Below, piece after piece: positions 35,154 to 45,709 of a stretch of DNA of 64,000 bases (position 1 is its first letter; the number at the start of each line of letters is the position of its first letter). The position numbers were made by a program, and so were the translations under genes. Below the pieces are notes generated by a model. That model did no database searches. It had not been told where the DNA came from and saw nothing but the letters and a program-made list of their open reading frames with translations. Origin of the DNA: Caldicellulosiruptor obsidiansis OB47 (GTDB taxonomy: Bacteria > Bacillota > Thermoanaerobacteria > Caldicellulosiruptorales > Caldicellulosiruptoraceae); contig NC_014392.1 in assembly GCF_000145215.1 (NCBI RefSeq), forward strand, positions 551,501 to 615,500, in the 5' to 3' direction.

Positions 35154-37616
35154 TTAGTCTGGGATTTCAACCCTTTTTATATGCCAAATTTCATCAGCAT
35201 ACTTTTGAATGGTGTTGTCACTTGAAAAAATTCCAGATGCTCCTATGTTGATTATCATCATTTTTCGCCAGCGTTTTGTATCTCTATAAATCTTATCAAT
35301 CTTCATTTGAGCCTCATGATAAGAGTCAAAATCTTTCAATACAAAATATTCATCATTGTATGTTATCAAGTGATTATAAATATCCATAAACTCACCAGGC
35401 GGCACATCAAAAAAGTTTCCAATCAGCTGGTCAATAATTTTTCGGATTCTCAAATCCTTTTGATAAAGCTGAGTTGCACTATACCCTCCATTTTTATAAT
35501 AATCTAAAACCTCCTCAGCACGAAGACCAAATATTATAATGTTCTCATCACCAACAGCCTCTTTTATCTCCACATTTGCACCGTCCAATGTTCCAATGGT
35601 AATTGCACCGTTCATCATAAACTTCATGTTCCCTGTACCAGATGCTTCTTTTGAGGCGGTTGATATTTGTTCTGAGACATCAGCTGCAGGGATAATCTTT
35701 TCAGCTAAAGATACGCAATAGTTTTCAAGAAACACAACTTTGAGCTTGTCTTTTACATCTGGGTCTTTATTGACTTTGTCTGCGATTGAGTTAATGAGTT
35801 TTATAATTTTTTTTGCAAGTATATAACCTGGTGCTGCCTTTGCTGCAAAGATAAAGGTTCGCGGATAAATATCCAAGCCGGGATTTTCTTTTAGCATATT
35901 GTAAAGATGCAAAATATGAAGAGCGTTCAGAAGTTGGCGTTTGTAAGCATGAAGCCTTTTTGCCTGCACATCAAATATTGAGCGCGGGTCAACCACAATG
36001 TTGTATTTTTCTTTTATATACTTTGCAAGCTTCACTTTGTTGTTAAATTTAATGTTAGCAGCAAGTTCCTGTGTGAGCTTATCTTCTGCAAAATCTTTGA
36101 ATCTGAGCATAAGCATTGGTTCTTTTATCCACCTGTCTGTCTGCAATGTTTCCGAGATAAGCCTTGCTAAGTCCGGGTTTGCTTCAACAAGCCATCTTCT
36201 GTGGGTAATACCATTTGTCTTGCTGTTAAACTTTTCGGGATAAAGTGTATAAAAACATTTTAGTACTTCATTCTTCAAAATCTCTGTGTGAAGCTTAGAA
36301 ACCCCGTTTACAGAGCTACTACCAATAACAGCCAAGTGTGCCATGTTTATTTGACCGTCATGTATGATAGCAATATTACAGACATTTTGCCAATCACCGT
36401 TTGTTTTTTCAAGCATCTCGCCACAAAATCTTCTATTTATTTCTTCAATAATTGTATATATCCTTGGAAGAAGAGTTTTTACCATATCAATTGGCCACTT
36501 TTCAAGTGCTTCTACCATTATGGTATGATTAGTGTAAGCAACAGTTTTCGTTGTTATATCCCATGCATCTTCCCATGGAAGACCTTCTTCATCAATCAAT
36601 ATTCTCATAAGTTCTGGTATAACAAGTGCCGGGTGGGTGTCATTAATTTGAATCATTACATAATTTGGAAGTTCATAAATTGGCTTTCCACGTTTTTTGA
36701 ATGTCCTTATTATACTCTGAACTCCTGCTGATACAAAAAAGTATTCCTGTTTGAGCCTCAAAATCCTGTTTTGCTCGTTTGTGTCGTCTGGATATAAAAC
36801 CTGTGTAATTGACTGCACCATATACCTGTATTCCACCGCTTTGATATAGTCACCTCTTGAAAATGATGCAAAATCAAATACATTTTCAAACGGTTCTGCA
36901 CTCCAGAGTCTTAAAGTATTGACTGTATTACAACCATATCCAATTATAGGGATATCATAAGGTATTGCCCAAACGGGTTCATAGTTTTCATGAAAAGCTT
37001 TTAGTTTGCCATCAACAATGTCAAAACGCACTGTTCCACCAAACTTTACAATACAGGCTCTATCACTTCTTTTTACTTCCCACACATATTCTTCTGCAAG
37101 CCAGTTATCGGGCACTTCTACTTGATACCCATTTTGAATCTTTTGTTCAAAAAGACCATATCGATACCTTATTCCGTTCCCATGACCGGGAAGACCCATT
37201 GATGCCATAGAGTCTAAAAAACATGCAGCAAGCCTTCCAAGCCCACCATTTCCAAGTCCTGGTTCCCTTTCTGCCTCTTCGATGTCTTCAAGAGTTATAC
37301 CAAGTTCGTTTAAAGCTTCTTTGCATACATCACGGATTCCCAAGTTTATCAGGTTGTTGACAAGAAGTTTTCCAAGCAAAAACTCGATTGAAAAGTAATA
37401 CACTTGTTTGACATCATTTTGCTTGTAGTACTTGTTTGTCTGAAGCCATCTCTCAAAAGAATATTCCTTTATAACCTCGCCAAGAGCAAGGTATTGCTGA
37501 TAAGTTGTTGCTTCTTTCGGGTCAATTGCAAACATGGATATAATCTTTCGCTGAAAATCCTGTTTTATCTTTTCTTTAAGTTCCTGTTTCGAAAGTCCTT
37601 TAATTCCGCCTATCAT
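35154..37616 (-). CDS. glgP: Glycogen phosphorylase
   Basis: An 820-residue GT35 enzyme releasing glucose 1-phosphate from glycogen. The PLP-binding lysine is in EASGTGNMKFMMNGA (about residues 660-674), followed by a GTLDGANVEI motif. The N-terminal GLGNGGLGRLAACF signature (about 121-134) is intact. Its length is normal for the bacterial enzyme. ATG 37616 has AGGAGG upstream. It is the last gene of the glgB-C-D-A-P operon, 26 bases after glgA, which links glycogen breakdown to its synthesis. Confidence 0.95.
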   Translation of the reverse strand: MIGGIKGLSKQELKEKIKQDFQRKIISMFAIDPKEATTYQQYLALGEVIKEYSFERWLQTNKYYKQNDVKQVYYFSIEFLLGKLLVNNLINLGIRDVCKEALNELGITLEDIEEAEREPGLGNGGLGRLAACFLDSMASMGLPGHGNGIRYRYGLFEQKIQNGYQVEVPDNWLAEEYVWEVKRSDRACIVKFGGTVRFDIVDGKLKAFHENYEPVWAIPYDIPIIGYGCNTVNTLRLWSAEPFENVFDFASFSRGDYIKAVEYRYMVQSITQVLYPDDTNEQNRILRLKQEYFFVSAGVQSIIRTFKKRGKPIYELPNYVMIQINDTHPALVIPELMRILIDEEGLPWEDAWDITTKTVAYTNHTIMVEALEKWPIDMVKTLLPRIYTIIEEINRRFCGEMLEKTNGDWQNVCNIAIIHDGQINMAHLAVIGSSSVNGVSKLHTEILKNEVLKCFYTLYPEKFNSKTNGITHRRWLVEANPDLARLISETLQTDRWIKEPMLMLRFKDFAEDKLTQELAANIKFNNKVKLAKYIKEKYNIVVDPRSIFDVQAKRLHAYKRQLLNALHILHLYNMLKENPGLDIYPRTFIFAAKAAPGYILAKKIIKLINSIADKVNKDPDVKDKLKVVFLENYCVSLAEKIIPAADVSEQISTASKEASGTGNMKFMMNGAITIGTLDGANVEIKEAVGDENIIIFGLRAEEVLDYYKNGGYSATQLYQKDLRIRKIIDQLIGNFFDVPPGEFMDIYNHLITYNDEYFVLKDFDSYHEAQMKIDKIYRDTKRWRKMMIINIGASGIFSSDNTIQKYADEIWHIKRVEIPD

Positions 37617-37642
37617 AAATAATTTTCCTCCTGAGTTTGGAT

Positions 37643-39079
37643 TTATGAGTTTAAAAGGTTTTCATAAACCTTTTGATATTCGCAGGCAGAAGCATTCCAA
37701 GAATTGTCTCTTGTCATTGCCTGATGAACGATAGACCTCCACTGAGCTTTGTCGGGATATATGGAAAGTGCATATTTTATGATAGCAAAAAGTTCTGAAG
37801 GATCATAGTTTGCAAAAGAGAATCCCCAGCCCTCACCTGTAAACTGATTATAAGGTTTTACTGTATCTTTGAGTCCACCTGTCTCTCTGACAATGGGCAC
37901 ACTTCCATACCTCATAGCAATCAGCTGTGATATTCCACATGGCTCTGTCAAAGATGGCATAAGGTACATATCAGAGCCGGCATAAATTTTTCGTGCAAGT
38001 TCTTCGCTGTAACATATATTTGCTGAAACCTTCGAAGGAAATGCAAGAGCATAATGTCTGAACATTTGTTCATAGTGATAATCACCAGCACCTAAAATTA
38101 CTAACTGTATAGGGAGTGTTAAAATTTTACTTAAAATTCTTTCAATTAAATCAATGCCTTTTTCTTTAATAAGACGAGAGACCATACCAATTACCACTAT
38201 TTCATCAGAAACTGGAAGGTTCAGCATTTGCTGAAGTTTAAACTTGTTTTCCTTTTTACGGTTTTCAAATGTATTTGAATCATAATTTACAAAGATAAAT
38301 TTGTCGGTTGCAGGATTGTAAACATCATAGTCAATTCCGTTAACAATGCCTATTAATTTTTCTCCAATCCCAGACAAAAGTCCATGTAGTCCTTCACCGT
38401 AAGAAAGTGTTCTAATTTCGTTTGCATATGTTTTGCTCACAGTAACTACCTTATCAGAATAAATTATACCCCCTTTCAAAAATGAAATTGCATCATAGTA
38501 CTTGAGTTTGTTTTCATCAAAGTATTCATCAGTAAGGGAAAGAAGATCATACATAACTTCTTTTGGAAAGATACCCTGATATTTTAAATTGTGTATAGTG
38601 AGAACTGTTTTTATTTTCTGATGTTTTTCTGAGTGCATATAATGAGCTTTAAGTAAAACTGGGATTATACTTGTGTGCCAGTCATTAACATGAATGATGT
38701 CAACATCAAAGTCAAGATGATATACAGCTTCACATACAGCCCTTGAAAAGAAAGAAAATCTTTCTCCGTCATCGAAGTAGCCATAATATCCCGGTCTTTT
38801 GAAATAATATTCGTTGTCTATAAAATAAAATGGTATGCCGTCCAGGTTCAAGTACTCAATACCACAGTACTGATTTCGCCAGCCAACAGGGACGGTAAAA
38901 TGACAGAGATGTTTCATCTTTGTTGAAAAGTCAGGGCTAATATCAGCATACTTTGGCATAATAACTCTGACATCAATCCCAAGTTTTCTCAATGCTTTTG
39001 GCAGAGAATATGCTACATCTGCAAGACCTCCACTTTTAGCAAAAGGAAAGGCTTCTGCTGCTGCAAACAGAACTTTCAT
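37643..39079 (-). CDS. glgA: Glycogen synthase
   Basis: A 478-residue GT5 enzyme that elongates glycogen from ADP-glucose. The N-terminal KSGGLADV substrate motif (about residues 15-22) and the C-terminal SLTEPCGISQLIAMRYGSVP motif (about 375-394) are clear. The ATG overlaps the glgD stop codon by 4 bases, implying coupled translation. Confidence 0.95.
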   Translation of the reverse strand: MKVLFAAAEAFPFAKSGGLADVAYSLPKALRKLGIDVRVIMPKYADISPDFSTKMKHLCHFTVPVGWRNQYCGIEYLNLDGIPFYFIDNEYYFKRPGYYGYFDDGERFSFFSRAVCEAVYHLDFDVDIIHVNDWHTSIIPVLLKAHYMHSEKHQKIKTVLTIHNLKYQGIFPKEVMYDLLSLTDEYFDENKLKYYDAISFLKGGIIYSDKVVTVSKTYANEIRTLSYGEGLHGLLSGIGEKLIGIVNGIDYDVYNPATDKFIFVNYDSNTFENRKKENKFKLQQMLNLPVSDEIVVIGMVSRLIKEKGIDLIERILSKILTLPIQLVILGAGDYHYEQMFRHYALAFPSKVSANICYSEELARKIYAGSDMYLMPSLTEPCGISQLIAMRYGSVPIVRETGGLKDTVKPYNQFTGEGWGFSFANYDPSELFAIIKYALSIYPDKAQWRSIVHQAMTRDNSWNASACEYQKVYENLLNS

Positions 39080-40218
39080 ATTCTTTTCACCTCTTTTAAC
39101 TGGCTTAAATTTATAAAACTTTGCTTTTCCATAACAAGAGGGTTTTTGTTATGTCCAATCAAGGTAGCATTTTCATCTATCACAACATTCTTGTCTAAAA
39201 TTACATTTTTCAAAATAGCCCCGTTTTTAATAATACATTTTGAAAATATTATGCTATTTTCAACAATTGTATCTTTTTCTATAATAACGCCTCTTGAGAT
39301 TATGCTATTTTTCACCTTACCAGCAATAAGACATCCGTTTGATATAAATGAATTTTCAACTTCACATGTGGAAAAATACCTTGTTGGTGGCGAGTCATTG
39401 GACTTTGTATAAATGGGTCTTTGCTTTGAAAAAAGTTCACGCTGGATATCAACATTTAACATGTCCATTGATACTTTAAAGTAGGAGGAGATAGAATTTA
39501 TACATCCTACATATCCTTTGAACTCATAAGCTTTTAAGTTAATATTCTGGACATTTTTGTAGATAAAGTCTCTAAATGTTGTGCAGTTGCCATTTTCAAG
39601 ACATGTCAAAATACAATCAATTAAAAATTCTTTGCTGAGTACAAACATATCCAAAGATATATTAACAGTTGTGCGTCTTCCTATGTTTTTCCCAACTCCC
39701 ATTACATTTGAATTCTGGTCAATTATCAAAGTAGGAAGCTCAAGAAAAAATTCATCTTCATTTGCTATTTTTTTATATACAACTGTTACCTCGGCACCAC
39801 TTTCTTCATGGAATTTTGCTACGTCTTCAAAATCTATATTGCAAATCATATAAGATGAAGCAAAAATTACCATTTCTTTTTTACTGCGAAGTAAAAATTC
39901 CATATTACTTTTCAAAAGTTTTATGTCACTTGTGGAAGGTGGTTCATAGGAATAGTTGAAGATGTAAAGACCATCTACCTTGCGATTCAAATCCCAGGGT
40001 TTTCCTGTTCCAACATGGTCTATCAACGACCTTGATTTAGTTGGCACAAGAATTCCTACATTTGTAACACCTGCATTGACAAGATTTGAAAGCACAAAAT
40101 CGATAACTCTATATCTGCCAAATATAGGAATCGAAGCTAAAGGTCTTGTTGCTGTAAGACTTTTAAGTCTGTTTTCATTTTCTGTAAGGCTCACAATACC
40201 TAAGTAGTTTGTAAGCAT
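39076..40218 (-). CDS. glgD: GlgD subunit of ADP-glucose pyrophosphorylase
   Basis: A 380-residue paralogue of GlgC typical of Firmicutes. It has the nucleotidyltransferase fold and a left-handed helix C-terminus, but the N-terminal GGxGSRL loop of catalytic enzymes is absent, so it is expected to be a regulatory partner of GlgC. ATG 40218 is correct because an earlier in-frame GTG (40233) lies in the GGAGGAG ribosome site. Confidence 0.92.
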   Translation of the reverse strand: MLTNYLGIVSLTENENRLKSLTATRPLASIPIFGRYRVIDFVLSNLVNAGVTNVGILVPTKSRSLIDHVGTGKPWDLNRKVDGLYIFNYSYEPPSTSDIKLLKSNMEFLLRSKKEMVIFASSYMICNIDFEDVAKFHEESGAEVTVVYKKIANEDEFFLELPTLIIDQNSNVMGVGKNIGRRTTVNISLDMFVLSKEFLIDCILTCLENGNCTTFRDFIYKNVQNINLKAYEFKGYVGCINSISSYFKVSMDMLNVDIQRELFSKQRPIYTKSNDSPPTRYFSTCEVENSFISNGCLIAGKVKNSIISRGVIIEKDTIVENSIIFSKCIIKNGAILKNVILDKNVVIDENATLIGHNKNPLVMEKQSFINLSQLKEVKRI

Positions 40219-40237
40219 TTTAATCTCCTCCACTCGA

Positions 40238-41416
40238 TTATTCTGAAATTATGATGTCAGAGGTTACCTTTTTGTTTTCAGGGACAACTGCAATTTTACC
40301 CGGTTTTCCAATAACTTTGCAGCCTTTTGTAACTCTTGCCCCTGAACACACAATTGCATTTTCAACGATAGCACCATCTTCGATTGAGGCGCTGCTAAGT
40401 AAAACAGAGCTTATAACTTTGGCATTTTGGCCTACGTACACGTTGTATGACAAAACTGAATTATAAACCTCACCCCAGATACTGCAACCTTCTACTACCA
40501 TCGACTTTTTGACCTTTGCACAAGGGGCTATGTACTGTGGTGGATATGCAATTGATGAGGTATAAACTTTTGTTTCTTCATTATAAAGGTCTAAGGTGCA
40601 ACTTGGTATATCCAAAAGACACTCTTCATTCAAAAGGTCCATGTTTGCCTCCCAGTAAGACTCAACCGTTCCCACGTCCTTCCAGTAACCTTTGAACCTG
40701 TATGCAAATAATTTTTCACCTCCTTTTAACATCTTGGGAATTATATTTTTTCCAAAATCATGTGCAGATTCTTCGTCTTTTGCATCTTCTTTCAGATACT
40801 TCTTTAGCTTTTCCCAATTGAAAATATATATTCCCATAGAAGCAAGATTATTTTTAGGATGTTTTGGTTTTTCTTCAAACTCATATATTCTTCCATCTTC
40901 TTTTGTATTCATGATGCCAAATCTTGAAGCCTCTTGGATAGGGACTTCAATGCATGCAATTGTCACATCAGCCTTTTTTTCCTTGTGGAATTTGAACATC
41001 TCTTGATAGTCCATGATATAGATGTGGTCGCCAGAAAGTACTAAAAGATACTCAGGTGAGAACAACTCCACAAAGTTCATATTTTGGTAGATAGCATCTG
41101 CAGTGCCTTTGTACCAATTTCCACCACTGTCATTTGTATGAGGTGGAAGAATATAAACTCCACCTTTTGTACGGTCTAAATCCCATGCAGTTCCAATTCC
41201 AATATGGGTGTGCAGTGTAAAAGGCTGGTATTGAGTCAAAACTCCAACAACATCAATAGATGAGTTTGTACAGTTGCTTAGAGTAAAATCAATTATTCGA
41301 TATTTTCCGCCAAACTCCACAGCAGGCTTTGCATTTGTTTTGGTAAGCTCTTTAAGCCTACTTCCTTGCCCACCGGCTAAAATCATTGCTATAATCTCAC
41401 GCTTGGGACCGTTCAT
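40238..41416 (-). CDS. glgC: Glucose-1-phosphate adenylyltransferase
   Basis: A 392-residue catalytic subunit making ADP-glucose. The [15 protein letters not shown] nucleotide loop (about residues 11-25), [14 protein letters not shown], the [12 protein letters not shown] metal site (about 131-142) and the FEEKPKHPK substrate motif (about 185) are present. ATG 41416 is chosen from GGTGGTGATT just upstream; an in-frame ATG at 41488 would overlap glgB. Confidence 0.93.
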   Translation of the reverse strand: MNGPKREIIAMILAGGQGSRLKELTKTNAKPAVEFGGKYRIIDFTLSNCTNSSIDVVGVLTQYQPFTLHTHIGIGTAWDLDRTKGGVYILPPHTNDSGGNWYKGTADAIYQNMNFVELFSPEYLLVLSGDHIYIMDYQEMFKFHKEKKADVTIACIEVPIQEASRFGIMNTKEDGRIYEFEEKPKHPKNNLASMGIYIFNWEKLKKYLKEDAKDEESAHDFGKNIIPKMLKGGEKLFAYRFKGYWKDVGTVESYWEANMDLLNEECLLDIPSCTLDLYNEETKVYTSSIAYPPQYIAPCAKVKKSMVVEGCSIWGEVYNSVLSYNVYVGQNAKVISSVLLSSASIEDGAIVENAIVCSGARVTKGCKVIGKPGKIAVVPENKKVTSDIIISE

Positions 41417-41429
41417 TTTAATCACCACC

Positions 41430-43382
41430 CTATGTCTGAATATTGTTGTCATTTTTATTCTTTTCTTCTTGAGTATTGAAAAATTCAACTGGTTTGAAAA
41501 TCAAACACGAAAGCGCAGGAAGCCTGAATTCTATGCACTGGTTATATCCATGCCATACTTCATCAATTGTTTTAAGTTTTTCTGTGTTTACTATATTATT
41601 ACCACCAAATTCAGCTTTATCACTGTTAAATACTTCCAAATACATACCCTTTCTTGGCACACCTATTTTGTAATTTTCATATGAAGCAAGACCAAAGTTG
41701 CAAATGACAACAAGGAAATCATCAGGGTCTTTTGAAAATCTCAGGTATGAGATAATGCTCTGTTGCCAGTTGTGAACATCTATCCATCTAAAACCATCCA
41801 TTTTGTGATCAAGCTCCCAAAGAGCTTTGTTTTCTAAGTAGAATCTGTTTAAGGTTTTGACATAGTGCTGAAGCGTTCTGTGCATAGGATAGTCCAAAAG
41901 CAGCCAGTCAAGTGATGCATAAAATCTCCATTCAATAAACTGACCAAACTCACCACCCATGAAAAGGAGCTTTTTGCCCGGATGTGTGTACATATAGCCA
42001 TAAAGAAGTCTTAAGTTTGCAAATTTCTGGTTGTAATCGCCCGGCATCTTGTCAAGCAAAGATTTTTTTCCATGGACAACCTCATCGTGTGAAAACGGCA
42101 GAATAAAGTTTTCAGAAAATGCATACATTATAGAAAATGTCAAAAGATTGTGATGATGTTTTCTCTCATCTGGATGTTTTTGCATATACTTTAATGTGTC
42201 ATTCATCCATCCCATGTTCCACTTGTAGTTAAAGCCAAGCCCTCCGTCGTATGTTGGATATGTGACCAGAGGGAATGCAGTTGACTCTTCGGCAATCATA
42301 AGGACATTTGGATGTTTTGAAAATATTGCACAATTTAGCTTTTTTATAAATTCGATTCCTTCTATATTTTCATGCCCGCCATATCTGTTTTTCTGGTTGT
42401 TGTTCATGTAAATGATGTGAGAAACAGCGTCTACTCTTATTCCGTCAATATGATATACATCAAACCAAAACATTGCACTTGAGATTAGAAAGCTATGCAC
42501 TTGTGGTTTTGAAAAATCAAATGTGGCAGTTCCCCATGTGTAGTTTTCTCTCAAAAGTTCATTTTCATATTCGTATAGAAATGTTCCATCAAATCTGTAA
42601 AGTCCATGCTCATCTTTGCAAAAATGAGCTGGTACCCAATCAACAATTACTCCAATTCCATTTTGGTGCATAAAATCAATAAAATACATAAAATCTTCAA
42701 TGTTGCCATAACGTGATGTGAGCGAAAAATATCCTGTTGGCTGATAACCCCATGACATATCAAGAGGGTGTTCCAAAACAGGCAAAAGTTCTATGTAGTT
42801 GTAATTCATTTCTTTTAAATAATCTACAAGCATATGAGCAAGCTCACGGTAATTATAAAATTCACCAGCTTTTTCTATACTTCCATCTTTTTTCATTTTC
42901 CAAGAGGCAAGATGCACCTCATAGATATTGATGGGTTTGTCATATGGTGGAGTTGTTTTTCTTTTTTCCATCCATTCCTGGTCATGCCACTCATAGTCTG
43001 GGATGTTTTTGACAATTGATGCTGTGTTGGGACGAAGCTCAGAGTAAATTGCATACGGGTCAGCTTTTAAAACCCTTTTACCATCAGCGCCAATAATCTC
43101 ATATTTGTAAAGCTCTCCTTCACCAATACCTTCTACAAACAGCCACCAAAAGCCACTCCCATAAACTCTGATCATTTTGTGTTTTTCGCCACACCAATTA
43201 TTAAAATTTCCAACAACAGACACGCTTTTAGCATTTGGTGCCCACACACAGAAAACTGTTCCAACCTTGCCTCTATAGTTTACAACTTTGCTTCCTAAAA
43301 ATTTGTAACTTTCAAAATGCTCACCTGATTCAAATTTTTTTATGTCAGATAGATAAATGGTAGACTTAACTTTTTTTATCAT
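41430..43382 (-). CDS. glgB: 1,4-alpha-glucan branching enzyme
   Basis: A 650-residue GH13 enzyme creating alpha-1,6 branches. After an N-terminal CBM48 region (about 40-130), the barrel has [13 protein letters not shown] with the nucleophile aspartate (about 311), AEESTAFP with the acid/base glutamate (about 363) and [12 protein letters not shown] (about 430). It lacks the extra N-terminal module of longer GlgB proteins. ATG 43382 follows GGAGGTGATT and is the first gene of the operon. Confidence 0.95.
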   Translation of the reverse strand: MIKKVKSTIYLSDIKKFESGEHFESYKFLGSKVVNYRGKVGTVFCVWAPNAKSVSVVGNFNNWCGEKHKMIRVYGSGFWWLFVEGIGEGELYKYEIIGADGKRVLKADPYAIYSELRPNTASIVKNIPDYEWHDQEWMEKRKTTPPYDKPINIYEVHLASWKMKKDGSIEKAGEFYNYRELAHMLVDYLKEMNYNYIELLPVLEHPLDMSWGYQPTGYFSLTSRYGNIEDFMYFIDFMHQNGIGVIVDWVPAHFCKDEHGLYRFDGTFLYEYENELLRENYTWGTATFDFSKPQVHSFLISSAMFWFDVYHIDGIRVDAVSHIIYMNNNQKNRYGGHENIEGIEFIKKLNCAIFSKHPNVLMIAEESTAFPLVTYPTYDGGLGFNYKWNMGWMNDTLKYMQKHPDERKHHHNLLTFSIMYAFSENFILPFSHDEVVHGKKSLLDKMPGDYNQKFANLRLLYGYMYTHPGKKLLFMGGEFGQFIEWRFYASLDWLLLDYPMHRTLQHYVKTLNRFYLENKALWELDHKMDGFRWIDVHNWQQSIISYLRFSKDPDDFLVVICNFGLASYENYKIGVPRKGMYLEVFNSDKAEFGGNNIVNTEKLKTIDEVWHGYNQCIEFRLPALSCLIFKPVEFFNTQEEKNKNDNNIQT

Positions 43383-43690
43383 TATGAATAATCACCTCCG
43401 AAAAATAATTAGGTACTTGAGATTCAAAGATTGAAGGTACATAGAGAAATAACAGGTTTAAACAAAATGTAATAAGCAATATGATTAAAAATTTTTAACT
43501 GGATTATATAAAACAGACAAAAACCAATTTTAATTATAACATTATTGTAAAATTGAAGCAATCAAAAAATTTTTTCATATAAATTTTTTACCCAAAAACA
43601 AAGTTTTTGATTATTTTTTCTTCAAATTTGAGATGATATAATAAGATTAAAATTTCAAAAAAGGCTTAATTTTATGGAGAGTGTATAAAA
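43383..43690. other. Divergent region between glgB and radC
   Basis: A 308-base very AT-rich gap. On the minus side the glgB ribosome site is clear. On the plus side TATAAT at 43637-43642 is a likely radC -10 box without a good -35. No riboswitch, operator or further gene was recognised. Confidence 0.5.
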
Positions 43691-44383
43691 ATGGCTAACA
43701 ATCTACATGAAGGGCACAGAGAAAGACTAAAAAGAAGATTTATTGAACAGGGACTTGATGGGTTTGAAGATCACCAAGTGTTAGAATTACTTTTATTTTT
43801 CAGTATTCCAAGAAAAGATACAAATGATATTGCTCACAGGTTAATTTCAACTTTTGGAAGTATATCAAACGTGTTTGAAGCTCATCCAAAAGATCTCCAA
43901 AAAGTTAATGGTGTTGGCGAAAATTCTGCCATTTTGATATCTCTTATTTCTCAAATATCAAGGAGGTATCTTGCTGATAAAAATAGAAAAACATTTCAAC
44001 TTAGGAATGTGGAAGTAGCATCAGAGTACATAAAGAGCTTGTTTGTTGGTAGAAAAAATGAGGTGTTTTATGTTATTTGCCTTGATACGCAGCTGAATGT
44101 GATATATTCTGCACCGCTTTTTGAAGGTACAGTTAAAGAAGCAGTAGTATATCCACGAAAAGTTGTTGAGTGTGTTATTCGCTACAACGCAAGCAGTGTA
44201 ATTTTGGCTCACAATCATCCGGGAGGGTCGGTAAGACCTTCAATGGATGATATCAATACAACTCAAAAAATTGTCAATGCTTTATCGACAATAGGTGTTA
44301 CTGTCAATGATCATTTTATAGTAGCAGGGGATAAATACTATAGCTTTGCTCAAAATGGGATATTGCCACAACCGCAAATATAA
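43691..44383 (+). CDS. radC: RadC/JAB-domain protein
   Basis: A 230-residue protein with an N-terminal helix-hairpin-helix region (about 45-75, KVNGVGENSA) and a C-terminal JAB/MPN domain. The metalloprotease-like motif LAHNHPGGSVRPSMDD (about 174-189) retains histidines and aspartate. It is called a DNA repair protein, but its true role in bacteria is unclear. GGAG lies 12 bases before the ATG. Confidence 0.9.
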   Translation: MANNLHEGHRERLKRRFIEQGLDGFEDHQVLELLLFFSIPRKDTNDIAHRLISTFGSISNVFEAHPKDLQKVNGVGENSAILISLISQISRRYLADKNRKTFQLRNVEVASEYIKSLFVGRKNEVFYVICLDTQLNVIYSAPLFEGTVKEAVVYPRKVVECVIRYNASSVILAHNHPGGSVRPSMDDINTTQKIVNALSTIGVTVNDHFIVAGDKYYSFAQNGILPQPQI

Positions 44384-44396
44384 AAATATAATTTGA

Positions 44397-44428
44397 GGGG
44401 CTGCTATGTTGATTTTTTGAACAGCCCC
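44397..44428. terminator. Weak convergent terminator
   Basis: GGGGCTG and CAGCCCC form a 7-base-pair stem with an 18-base loop between convergent genes. The T run after it is poor on both strands, so it is a weak candidate. Confidence 0.45.
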
Positions 44429-44445
44429 CTGCATAAAATTTCACT

Positions 44446-45588
44446 TTATCTCAATCCTGCAGCGATTGAAACTGTTAGCTGATGCTGAGGGTCAATTTGA
44501 TTGTCTTTGTGACGAAGGCCATTTAACGTATACACATCAAAATGTCCATCCATTCCATTTACAATTGTATCAAGGTTTGGACCATAACCATATCCACCGC
44601 TTCTGTTTGCAACATTTTGGTTGTAAGGCACACCATCAACTCCTGCATGTGGCATGCCAGAAACTGACACAGCTATTCTTCTTCCTTTTACTTCAAGTAT
44701 GAACGGACGTCTTTCCCATGTCCAGCTTCCTCCGAATATCTCTTTCATAATTTGAGTATCTTTATAACTCAAAGTTTCTACGTCTGCATGACTTGCACCC
44801 ATTGTCCTTTTTGCAAAAAAGTATTTTCCCGTTTGAATATCGATAAACTTGCCAACACTGCCGATAGGGAATACATAATTACCCTGCGAAAACCAGTCGA
44901 GCATTTCAACTCCATTTTCGTTTGAATGCACAGCAATTGTATGAACAGGCACTTTTAAGGTTTGTCCTACATAGATGTATGAGTTTTCATTCAAATTATT
45001 TACCGACATAAGTTCATAGTCTGGTATTCCAAATTTTACCGCAATCGACCATATTGTATCTCCACTTTGCACTTTGTAGTATGAATATGTTACATAATCA
45101 CCTGATGTATCAACGGGTATAAAAGAGTAAAAGAAGTTGCTTGGTTTTGAATTATCTGTAATATCTTGTTTTATATCTACTGCCCATATTGAAACATAAC
45201 CGGTTCCTTTCGATGTTAAGATTTTATAAAAATCTAATTGTTTTCCAATAACATTTACAGTTTGCCCTTGAGTAAGATAAAATAGGTTCTGCGAAGATGA
45301 AGATGGTGCAGATTTTACATATGTCCACCACTTTATTGTCCCATTAATTTGGACAGGGTTGAGGCTTACTTTTTTTACAATTAACTTTTGTCCCACATAG
45401 AGTGTATCGTTTGTAAGATTATTAAAGCTCTTTAATGTTTCAATAGATGTACCGAAGGTTTGAGATAGTATCCAGAGTGAATCACCGCTTTGAACACTGT
45501 AGACTATGTAGTTTCCATTTGGCTTGAATATCATTCGTTTTCCAGAGATATAATGTCGAAATTCAAATAAATTTAAATAAGTTTTTAA
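44446..45588 (-). pseudogene. LysM protein gene, 3' part, cut off by an IS4 element
   Basis: This piece encodes two LysM modules (YIVYSVQSGDSLWILSQTFG and YYKVQSGDTIWSIAVKFG regions) with an SH3-like segment between them. A C-terminal domain of about 150 residues follows with conserved-looking HAGVDGV, DGHFDVY and HQ motifs. The domain resembles one found at the end of other clostridial LysM proteins, function unknown. Its open frame runs into antisense IS sequence (to 45762), giving a false N-terminus. The true 5' part is at 46705-47096, with which it is in frame when the IS is removed. Confidence 0.85.
45578..45588. repeat. Target site duplication, left copy
   Basis: TAAGTTTTTAA directly abuts the left end of the IS4-family element and is identical to 46705-46715. 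Confidence 0.88.
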
Positions 45589-45646
45589 TAGGTTGTTGAA
45601 TAAAAGAGATAACCATATTAGACAGATACAGTAATGGGTAAAAAAA

Positions 45647-45701
45647 TCCCCCTTGTGATATAATTTTAATTTGTAAAGACCAAACCAACACACAAGGGGG
45701 A
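45647..45701 (+). promoter_or_regulatory. Ribosome-site-sequestering inverted repeat of the IS4 element
   Basis: TCCCCCTTGTG (45647-45657) pairs perfectly with CACAAGGGGGA (45691-45701), which contains the transposase ribosome site AAGGGGG. A TATAAT -10 box (45659-45664) lies in the loop. Transcripts begun at that promoter lack the left arm and can be translated; transcripts from outside should fold and hide the site. Confidence 0.78.
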
Positions 45702-45709
45702 ATAAAGAA

